64,000 bases of DNA from Cyathus striatus. Its lineage: Eukaryota > Basidiomycota > Agaricomycetes > Agaricales > Nidulariaceae. Positions 10,534 through 19,976 of the stretch are shown here, piece by piece. The position numbers and the translations under genes were made by a program. Where the stretch lies: NCBI GenBank assembly GCA_025738555.1, contig JAOVFP010000023.1, positions 558,001 to 622,000 on the forward strand, read 5' to 3'. Within the stretch, counting starts at the first letter, position 1, and the number at the start of each line of letters is the position of its first letter. The notes under the pieces are model-generated. The model was not told where the DNA came from, ran no database searches, and saw only the letters and a list, made by a program, of their open reading frames with translations.

Positions 10534-11965
10534 ATGTCCTCCATGTTCCAGCGTCTTACCGACTCCCCTGATGCTCGCTCAAAATCTATAACCACTGCGG
10601 AACTCGATACCCATGGCGTATGTTCTCCCTCATCTCCTCCACTCTGCCACTCACCTCCTGTCCAGATTCTCAATCGTCACTCCCAGAACCACCCATCTTA
10701 TCAGGTCGGCGTCACTGAGGACAGAGGGACACGCAGAACCATGGAGGACGCGCACTCCTTTGTCGTCGATTTCGATGCAGTCCGTGGTCAAGGCTTCTTT
10801 GCTGTCTTCGACGGCCATGCTGGTAAACACGCCGCCGAGTGGTGCGGTGCTCATTTTCATGAGGTCAGCCCCCCCCCCTTAGTTCACATCTCCTATTGCC
10901 CTATCTCACACCGCTACCTTGACAACAGTGCCTCCTGTCTGCTCTCCATGAAAACCCCACGACGCCGATACCCGATATCCTCAACAAAACGTTCCACACA
11001 GTGGATAGTCACCTCTCCCGCATGTGCGAAGAATCGGACGGAAAAATACATTCAGGCTGCACAGCCGTAACTGCTTTCCTCAGAGTCGAGGACGCGGATG
11101 GCCATCAGTCCTTCCTGCCTAAACCGTCCTCTCCTATTTCTGAATCTCCTACGTCGGGTAGCAGCGTCGAAAACGATGACCCGTCAAGCCCCACAGCTGC
11201 AGCTGCCAGCTCCGAAAGTGTAGACGGCCCAATGCTATCTGCCAATGGCACTGAAGATCCAAAGATGGTCAAAAAGACAAGGAACCTAAAAAATCTTCCG
11301 GTAGCCGCATTCGCAATGCACTCCGTAGTTTAGGCGGCGGCTCTTCGAGTAAACATCGAGCTTCCTCCGCCCCATCAACACCCCGCTCGCAATCCCCGAC
11401 TTCCACGCGCAAGGGTACTGCTGAAGGAACTACCTTTTTCGTTCCACCCAGTGATGCTCGCCGTGTTCTCTACAGTGCCAATGCGGGTGATGCACGCGCA
11501 GTCCTGAGTCGTGGAGGCAAAGCGGTGCGATTGACCTACGACCACAAGGGGTCTGACAAGCAAGAAGCCAAGCGAATCACTGACGCAGGTGGCTTTGTCA
11601 TGAGCGGTAGAGTTAATGGCGTTCTTGCTGTCACTCGCAGCTTGGGTGACTCTTCAATGAAAGAGTTCGTCGTCGGGTCTCCGTACACTACAGAAACCCA
11701 ACTTTGCGAAGAAGATGAATTTCTGATTATTGCCTGCGATGGGGTATGTAACTTCTGTACCAATGGCCCCTATCCCTAACTAACTAAATCATGCTTCCAG
11801 TTATGGGATATTGTCAGTGATCAGAATGCGATCGAACTGGTGCGTGGCATTGAAGATGCGCAAGCTGCTAGTGAAGCGCTTCTGAAGCACGCCCTGAATC
11901 AACACACGACTGACAATGTGACAGTCATTGTTGTGCGGTTTAAACATGGCACTTATACGGCATAA
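10534..11965 (+). CDS. PP2C-type (PPM) Ser/Thr protein phosphatase
   Basis: Metal-dependent phosphatase. The motifs run in order: [16 protein letters not shown], then [10 protein letters not shown] (metal-binding Asp and Gly), [39 protein letters not shown], then ACDG split by an intron from LWDIVSD, and finally [12 protein letters not shown]. It stops at 11963-11965. A low-complexity insertion of about 90 residues (Pro/Ser/Ala, then Lys/Ser/Gly) sits between the TAV and NAGDAR motifs. Within this insertion the frame must change. A 47-nt GT-AG intron at 11218-11264 restores it (ASSE then [10 protein letters not shown]). A one-base sequence error is the alternative. Start ATG 10534 lies in a C/T-rich leader. 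The overall layout resembles small PTC1-like enzymes, but the substrate is unknown. Confidence 0.88.
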
Positions 11966-12539
11966 TCGCTTTCTTGCTGCTTAATTTCACGGATTATGGA
12001 AGAGCACTCCTACTAGCTCAAAGTTGTACTCCAGGTTTCCTTTTATCCTCCTTAGTAATTCCCTCTGCGGTAGTTCGGTCTTTGTCTTACCATACTGTAG
12101 TCCTTGCGATGTGAACACGATACACAGGCATTTATACTTACACTAGGGTTAGCATACAATAGTGTATTAATAATTTTTTCAAACGTACTCTCAATAGATC
12201 TATTTAAATCTTATGTTTCGGCTATAATATGATATATTTATCGTCCAGGTGAACACTGAGTACTGAGTACTGAAGCTGAAGTACTGATATCTTACGGCTA
12301 TGTAACATGATGCGTGCAGCGTCTTTCTTCACTCTGTAGTTGCTATATAGTCTGCGTTCCTTTTGCGTTTAGTTTGATTCACTATGACATAACACGCTTA
12401 GGCCCCCTACTCAATAGGCCGGGTGGCATTCATTTCATCACCTCGCCTCAATTAAACGTTCACCTCCTTTCCACCATCATCTCCTTGTTCTACGACTTGG
12501 TGCACTGGTAAAATTCTTGCGTGCTTGCCATAGACTTCG
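11966..12539. other. Intergenic, no gene seen
   Basis: 574 bp between the PP2C stop and the PNS1 start. It is AT-rich, with a short imperfect repeat of tgagtac/tgaagctgaagtac around 12250-12285. The last 100 bp are C/T-rich and are probably the PNS1 leader. Confidence 0.4.
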
Positions 12540-14926
12540 ATGTCTTCCCAAAATGTGCCTTATCCTGGACCACAACCGAATTATGCTCAGAACTACTATC
12601 CTCCTGCTGAACAGGGATACTCATTCAATGGCTATGGAAGTGATGCGAAAGACCCATATGAAGGCGACCGCTTTAAGCCAAAGAAACGTATTAATGACCC
12701 CATTTTTCTTGTTTTATTCGTGGCACAGGTGCGTATTAAGGCTACCAAATATTGAGAGAACCGGGAATTAATTGCCTCTCTTAGCTTTTGGGCTTTGCTG
12801 CGTTATCTGGTATTGCTATCAACGAATGGATATCTTCAGGTGGTCTAGGAGGTGGTCTCGGGAAGAGTGGCGGTAAAAGTGGAACCGCCGTCACTTTAAA
12901 CAGGCAAGTCTGATTCTCCCAATAGATCATGCTCCGTAACATCAGTCTTCATAGGAGTACTGTGTACCTTTTACTTCTCGTGACGGCGGCTGCAGTGCTA
13001 CTGTCCGTAATATATCTCATGTTGACGCGGATGTTCACGAAACTCATCATGCATATAACGCTCATACTGTCAATATGTCTGAATATGTGAGTTCATTCCA
13101 CTGGTGTAAGGACATCTTCTCAAGTGCTCTTTCGCAAGTGGTATTTGTGTCTACTACTGGATAACAAAATATTATTGTGAGTAGTGGCTTTATTCCATAC
13201 AGTAGAGTTGGTACTGATTCTTTGCTATCCAGCGGGAGCTATCATCTTCACAATCATTGCTGTTCTGTCCGTATTCTCCTATTTCGGATTCAGATCACGG
13301 ATACCGCTGGCATCTTTACTTCTTCAAGTCGTGATGGATGTATCTAAGCACCATAAGAGTGTTTATGTTGTTGCCTTCATCTCCCTGATAATCCAGGCGG
13401 CACTCTCAGTGTGAGTGCTTTTATTCATTTTTGAGGTCATTTTGGTTAACGTGATACAGGTGGTATACGTTTACGGTCATCGCAACATATTCTAAATGGA
13501 CTCCCGGGAGCAATTGTATGTCTTTTTTTGAGTTCTTTTGGAAGCATCCTTATAAATTTATGTAGCTTGTACTTCGTCTAGTTGTTCCTCTAGAAAAGTT
13601 GCAGGTCTAGTATTCTTTGAGACATTTTCGTACTTTTGGACCTCACAAGTTATTGGAAATGTTGCCCTTGCGACTCTCGCAGGAGGCCCGTATGGATCAT
13701 GGTACTACTTCGGACCCCGTGAAATGGGAGAAATGGTACTTAATATACTGATCCACTATCTTACGTAGTTGACTAATAGTCAATTAGCCTAAGCATCCCA
13801 CTCTGACCGCCTTCGGTCGTGCCTCAACATTGTCACTTGGCTCCATTTCATTTGGTTCTTTGATTGTGACAATTTTGGACGTGCTTCGATTGGTTTTGAA
13901 CATGGCGCAACAGAATGCCAGCACCGACGGAAATCGTGAGTGAACACTGAAATATTAGGGAGAAGAGTACAAATGTTTCTTATATAAAATAGCTGTTGAA
14001 GCATGTCTCGCATGCTGTGCCGCTTGCTTTGTCGGCATTCTACAGAGTATGGTTGAATATTTCAACAGGTAAAGGGTTACCAACGCTCCGTTTTAAACTA
14101 TTCTAACTGGATTTGACAGATACGCGTATATTGAAATCGGTGCTTAACTTTTTGTGTTCGATATGAGCACTGTGCTGATATGTTCCTAGCGCTCTATGGC
14201 AAGCCCTACATCGCTGCCGCGAAAGATACGTGGAGGTTATTTAAGGATCGCGGTATGATTTATGTTGTTTTCTGTACTAGTCATCTACTCATACTTTGTC
14301 AGGAATCGATGCCTTGGTAAATGATTCCCTAGTCAGCATGAGTGAGCCCAATTTTAGAGCAATTCTAGCGATTCTTGTTATAATCTAAATGAATTCTGCA
14401 GCAATGACCTGGGGCTCATACGCCATTGGGTTGATGTCTTCATTGTTTGCCTATCTCTACCTCCGGCGTAAGTTGTTTAACAGACATAGACGCAATTTTC
14501 AGATCTTAACATGCATCCCTAGTCACTGAACCATCTTACAACGTAAGCGGTCAATATACTGCACCGGTGCTATTATTCGCGTTCTTCATTGGTTTAATGT
14601 GCTGTGCGTATGATTATCTTTTGCGTATGTCACTTGATTAAAATTAATATGATATAGCATTGACAATGACCTCTGCCATCGAGGCTGGCGTATCAACCAT
14701 GTAAGGACGTGACCTCTTGTCATTCTATTTGTTTCGCTAAGCCTCGGCAGCTTTGTTGGACTAGGGGAAGATCCGCAGGTTTTGGCAATTCGTGCTCCTG
14801 AGTTATTTGGTGTAAGTGTCTATCACGGCTTGCATTCCTTATATCGCTCACTAAAATGTCACTATCATTATCAAGTTGATTGCGAACACATATCCAGATG
14901 TTACTCGCGGTGTGCCACGTCCTTGA
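12540..14926 (+). CDS. PNS1: Choline-transporter-like protein (PNS1 / SLC44 family)
   Basis: Polytopic plasma-membrane protein of the CTL family. Yeast PNS1 is named for likeness to choline transporters, but its substrate is unsettled. The cytosolic N-terminus is rich in Tyr, Pro and Gln (MSSQNVPYPGPQPNYAQNYY). It is followed by about ten membrane segments, for example STVYLLLLVTAAAVLLSVIYL, AIIFTIIAVLSVFSYFGF and TMTWGSYAIGLMSSLFAYL. Family signatures are SRIPLASLLLQVVMDVSKHH, FWTSQVIGNVALATLAGG, YFGPREMG, NRYAYIEIALYGKPY and VGLGEDPQVL. The final residues are TRGVPRP, with the stop at 14924-14926. At least ten small introns are present and I found no break. Confidence 0.9.
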
Positions 14927-15166
14927 TAGAGGGGAAATGAGTATGGATATTGTACCAGAATATACTTGCAATTACTTGTATTGTTAAACTAGTACTAGCT
15001 GGATTTTGAGCTGGATTGTTGGATTGTTGACGAGTGCAATCGCATGACGTCATCAACATGTGTTCTGGGTGCTGCCGCAGAGCACTGACACATGCTGCCC
15101 GTTTGTATAAGTACAGTTTAAGTAAATACCAACACCAACATCCGTGCACATCTATAATACTCCCAA

Positions 15167-15984
15167 ATGCGCAAGCTTTCATACGTGATAACCTTCTTTG
15201 CGGTTGCAGCGACCCTCCTCTTTGTACGTCCAATATCTTCTGATCTTCTAATCAAAAGTTTTTCATGAATCGTCAGAATGTGCTATCCGTCTATCGTCCC
15301 GACTGGCTTGTTGTAAACGAATCTAGTGACATTCTTCATACAAGATACACTGCTGAATACGGCCTCTCTCAACTTTGTGAACTAGCTCTCACTGATATCC
15401 CCGGAGGCAATGGAAAAGTCATCTACAGGAGCTACGAATGCAGAGGTTTCCCTAAGCGAACGACCGACAAATGCGAGGGGAAAAATAGCTCTTTTTGCGC
15501 AGCTTGGATAAGCGCAGGTTATCTTGACGAGGTGGCTATAGGTTTCGCAGACTGTCTCCTTGGCATCCATCCTGTTTGGCGTCAGTACTCATTCACGCAG
15601 AAGGCGTATATGGAGAGCTGTCGCTGGCCTTACTTTATTCCAAGGTTCGTAATATTAATCTTTTCACCATTAGAAATCAGTCTAATCGTGTCCTTAAGCG
15701 GTGTGCCAACTCATAACGTTTTCTATCATTACGGATACATACCGCACATCTAGTTATCCTGCATTTGAGCATGCTCGACCTGGTATGTATCTGCAGAATT
15801 AGCTGGACTTGTCACTTTCGTTAACAGCAACTATGAACAGGAGTTGCTTACGTTTTGAATACACTTTCTTGGGTTTTCGGCTTCATCATTACTTTTGGAG
15901 TTGTGACGACCGGAATATCTGCCGATAGAGGTCGTCGATGGGCTGCTGGAAATAGGGCCTACCAACCCATCGCAGACGATTAAT
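15167..15984 (+). CDS. Four-helix membrane protein, SUR7/PalI-like, with an apparent frameshift
   Basis: Predicted surface protein with a claudin-like layout. Helix 1 is MRKLSYVITFFAVAATLLF. A Cys-bearing outer loop follows (CELALTDIPG, YECRGFP, DKCEG, FCAAWISAG). Helix 2 is broken in frame between IGFA and LASILFGV. A basic turn (THSRRRRIW), helix 3 (AVCQLITFSIIT) and a short loop (TYRTSSYPAFEHARPG) come next. Helix 4 (LSWVFGFIITFGVVTTGI) precedes the cytosolic end RGRRWAAGNRAYQPIADD. The intron at 15645-15698 (54 nt) is normal. The change from phase 1 to phase 2 between 15541 and 15560 has no possible GT-AG intron. One surplus base there would explain it, so this is either a sequence error or a damaged gene. 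Family placement is by layout and memory of agaric homologues, not a search. Confidence 0.65.
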
Positions 15985-16424
15985 AACGCTCTTATAACTT
16001 GGCGAGATTCCCACATACCTACGCAGTACTGATACCCTTGTACTACTAACACGAACGATATACTTATGTATTTCACCATTTACATCATCAAATTTGTTTG
16101 CTAGAAGGTGTGACATAATTATACCTAGAGCTGGAGCCCACTATGGCACTAACTACTTTGACGAGCTCAGAAGAACGAAATATATAAAACATACCTAATC
16201 GAAATTGAACGTTGAAAAGTTGTTGAAAAGTAACAGCAAGAAGCAATAAAAATTTTAACATACTTAATGCAAGTTGAATTGGTGCCTCACATTGTTGAAG
16301 TGGAGAAGCCATTTCAATTGAAGTACCTGTTTTGCTGCTCACCAGTAGGTTGATATGTATAAATTCAGTATTATATGTAGTACATGGTATAGGTACTACA
16401 TATCAGTAGATGCTTAGATGTTGC
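15985..16424. other. Unassigned stretch with a weak minus-strand ORF
   Basis: A minus-strand ATG near 16312 opens a short hydrophobic frame (ALSMLKFLLLLAVTF). With a small intron it would give about 58 residues ending at 16088. It has no recognised family. It lies directly downstream of the unusual hydrophobic end of the chitinase, so both could belong to one degraded membrane-protein gene. I cannot support a gene here. Confidence 0.3.
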
Positions 16425-18399
16425 TTAGATGAGTGCTGGGAACCATGCAAAGAGAATAAGTATAATAAAATTGCAAAACCTGAAGGGGACGAACATAGAG
16501 GCTGCAATAGGGAAAATACCGAGAAATAGGGGCATGACCGTGACGACTCTGTCGGCATGCAGTGCTAAGTTAAAAGTAATTCCTATTGCTATTGGAAGTC
16601 CATGGTATCTATGAAATAAGCCTATGAAAAGAGTAGCCACTATACAATCTCGTCGGTTTTCAATGCTCCATTTTTTTCTCATATTGTCGAACTTGCTTTT
16701 CTCGTAGTGTAACCAATTGCTACTTGTATCGATTCCACCCATCGCATCCTTGACTATCTGTACCAGGCTGTGACCAGGTTGAGGATCCTTGCCTGGACCT
16801 CCTTCCATATCTTTTCGAATAGATCCTTTGTCACCGCTGAGTTCCCAGAACATGCTGCCACCAAATCCTTCTTTCTTGATCCATTCCCCCTTCCATTTTG
16901 CAACCTCTTCGTTGTCGTAACTAACCATCTCCTTCTTTTGGAAGTCATACGACCAGCTCGCAACTGACTTTTCATCGCGGTAAACGTATGAGTCAGGTAA
17001 GGGAAGAGCGCGGTAGTCATAAACACCAGCTTCCCAACTGCCCGGACCAATACCAGAAAAGGACGAGCCGGGTCCTTGCGTATTCAGGAACGACCGCCCA
17101 TAGAGGGGAATACCGAGAACAATCTTTGACCGCGCAACACCCTTTGAGATATAATAATACACAGCTTCAGAAGCACTAATGGGTCCACCAAACAAGTTTG
17201 CTTGGTGATTGGAAATTGAATCCCAAGATCCAGCTAAAGTATAGTCAGCGCTAGGTAGATAGAGGTAGTAATATATGAAACAAACAGAAATCATAAGCCA
17301 TCATGTTCCAGAAGTCAAGGGACTCATCCATCTCTGCAATATGAAGCTTTCTGTAGTTGTCAGGTCCACAGGGTGCTGCAATCTGTGAAGTAGGGCTTGA
17401 TTTTTTTGTTAAAAAAAAACAGGTGAGTAAGCTCACTGTTAAGAGAAATCGATAGTTTGCTCTTTTTCATGGGCATGTCGATCTAAGGCAGCTCGCAATT
17501 CCCTCAAAAGCTCCACATACCCCCTTGCTTGCTCATCATTTGTGGGATACTCGTAATCCACGTCCAGTCCGTCAAGCCCGTAGTCTTCGAGTAACCTCAC
17601 AGCGGAGTGGACGAATCTCGCTCGTGCGGTCGGATCGACTACGACTGGATGGAAGGAAGGCGAGTATGTCCAGCCTCCAATACTAAGGAGCACTTTAAGA
17701 TGGCGGTTCTGCTTTTTGAGTTCATAGATGGCTTTGAAGTTTCCGTAGAGATTGTGCCCATTTTCATCCCAAGGGTCGCCGGGATAGTGTATGTCCTGGT
17801 CGGCCCAGGTGTCGGAGAGGATGACTTCACCTGAATCGGGACGAAGGTTGGCAAATGCGTATAAAATGTGGCTGCAGAAACGTCAGCGAGATATAGGAGG
17901 AGGAGGAGAAGAAGGTACAGACGTTAAATCTTGAACAGGTATCAATGAAGGAGGGAATTTTCGACCATATATTCCCCTGTATTACTGGGCTGGTCAGATT
18001 ACGAAGCATACAGAGAAGATATGGGCATGCCAGTTGACGAAGCTGAAAGGGGGTGCGGTGCGTTCAGGGGCTTTGATGGAGTAACGAGGGCGTTAGAGAT
18101 GCTTACTATCCAACGCTGTATTTTCCGTCGGCAGGCATAGTTGCGTTTGTCTGCGATAGAGTGTGCTCTGGCTGTGTGGGGGGCGTTGACGAGGGTGCAC
18201 TCGGCACAGGAGATGAACGGGTGTAGTAAATAGACCACTGGCCCAGCTTGTATGCAGTAAAAGCAAGGGAAGCGAATGCTAAGACGAGAAGGAAGGGCTT
18301 TTGGTATGAGCGATGAGATTTCTGTGGGGATGGTGAAGTGGAAGGAAGCTGGTCGTGCGATTCTGAAGTAGGAAGGGGTTCGTAGGATGATGGCGACAT
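16425..18399 (-). CDS. GH18 chitinase with N-terminal membrane anchor
   Basis: Endochitinase acting on wall chitin. ATG 18399 is followed by about 35 Ser/Pro-rich residues, a single helix ([18 protein letters not shown]) and a Ser/Pro/Thr stalk. That suggests a type II anchor rather than a cleaved signal. Catalytic domain landmarks are [37 protein letters not shown] and the active site DGLDVDYE (acid Glu codon at 17550-17552). Further on come [18 protein letters not shown] and [14 protein letters not shown] 12-nt exon (18031-18042) and a GC-AG intron (17977-18030) are needed to restore YFVNWGIYG. Homologous sequence ends near SKFDNMRK (about 16665). The frame then runs on, after seven A, through about 80 mostly hydrophobic residues to 16425. 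Confidence 0.88.
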
Positions 18400-18864
18400 T
18401 TAGAGTCAGAGATTTGAAGCGAGAGCGTCGGACAGCCACAGGCAGAATAGCTGCTGCGGAAGGAATGTGATGTAACTGGTCGGTGTCACCGTCACTAGTG
18501 TAAGTTGTTATAAACACTACTACTGTAGTAAATGGTAACTAGTAAGTTGGTAGTAAGTACTGTGCTATAATAGTATGACTCCAATCAAGTAAGTACTCCA
18601 TCATAACTTTGACATGCGTCATATATTCATACTACAATGTCTTGCCTAATAGATATAAATATCCCTAAATACATCATCCTCAAGTGAGCGCTTGAGCAGT
18701 CACCGGTTCACCAGCCTCATTCATGCCCCTCCGAGCAGTTCCCCGATGATGTACCTTCCACAATTTATGCGGCGTAACCCCCATCTATTCGGAAAAATCA
18801 ACTAGTATATAACCAATGGTTCTCCTCATCTCTCTAACCTCATCCATTATCAACATACAATATC
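18400..18864. promoter_or_regulatory. Divergent promoter of chitinase and CBM1 protein
   Basis: 465 bp between divergent starts. On the plus side a TATA-like tatataa (around 18805) lies about 60 bp before the CBM1 ATG. Repeated tagta/actact words occur near 18490-18560. Assigning the TATA element is inference from position and sequence. Confidence 0.4.
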
Positions 18865-19703
18865 ATGCTATTAATATATTGTATACTACCGCTGCTCTTG
18901 GCCACACTTGCATCAGCACAGTCTCCTGCATGGGGCCAGTGTGGAGGACAAGGATGGTGAGTTTAAACAATCATATCGTATATATATAATAAACTTTTAA
19001 ACATGTATATTAATAGGTCTGGATCAACCACTTGTATTGCCGGATATACGTGCACCTATACCAACTCTTGTGAGCTTTTTGTATTTAGCGACCATAGTTC
19101 GTATACTTAGCGTATTCATACTAGATTATTCCCAATGCCTTCCTGGCTCAGCTCCTAGTTCGAGCAACGGAGGCTCGACTTCCGCATCCACCACGCATAC
19201 TACCACTGTCAGCACGACCCCTACGACGACCGTATCTGGTCCAACTCCATCTGGTTCTCAGATCAGAACCGTGCAAGATCCAGTTTATCACTTTTACCTG
19301 CAAAATGCCGGTCCGTTACTAGCGTAAAATAATTTGCGCTCCCTGTACTGATCAGCGAACTTTAGGCGGAACTCTGGTACTTGGCCCTGAATCATCCTCC
19401 GGATATTTTACAATTAGTGGATCTATTTCACTAACCGTATCCAACGGCACCAAACTTTATCTTAATATCGATAGCAGTGGATCAGCATCATATAAACCAT
19501 TGGTTTTTGGAACCACCGCCACCACAGCCAACTGGGGGCTTGAGGGTGACACAATCATAACTACTAATCCACGCCAGCTGAATTTCCTAGCCTGCGCGAG
19601 TAGCGTATCCACTATTTTTAACGTCTATATACAAACCGGCAACGACACTCCAGCTGGAAATGGTTGTACGTCAGTTACAATGCACCTTCCCTGTCTCTGT
19701 TAA
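18865..19703 (+). CDS. Secreted CBM1 protein with a C-terminal domain of unknown function
   Basis: Signal peptide (MLLIYCILPLLLATLASA), then a fungal cellulose-binding module: AWGQCGGQGW / SGSTTCIAGYTCTYTNS / YYSQC. It has the usual Cys pattern and aromatic face (W, Y, Y) and is split by two introns. A Ser/Thr-rich linker follows. The C-terminal domain, about 110 residues, starts at IRTVQDPVYHFYLQ, continues YKPLVFGTTATTANWGLEGD and ends HLPCLC at 19701-19703. I recognise no glycoside hydrolase catalytic motif in that domain. Similar proteins exist in wood- and litter-decay fungi as CBM1 proteins without known activity. It is convergent with KRE6. Confidence 0.85.
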
Positions 19704-19976
19704 CTGCTGGAAATGAATATATTTGTGCAACATAAAATGAAGTCCTATAACAAAACAAAATCCTTGTGATCTAATAGAAGTGAATGAAATACAACTGTCC
19801 ATAACCAGAAAGCTAAAGCATTTAATAATATGAACGATGGATGACTCTAGAGTAAGTAGTAAGTGTGATGCAATAATGTGTGTGCAGAAGGAAATGCAGT
19901 ATTAAATACATATATCATTAAGCGAATGTCGGTCAATCAATAGCCAACTATTATAGCCCACGGATATGTCTTGCGG

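Noticed and set aside
15645..15753. A second frame break in the SUR7/PalI-like gene after LTLFQ.
   Set aside because: A normal 54-nt intron (15645-15698) restores AVCQLITFSIIT and the rest of the protein.
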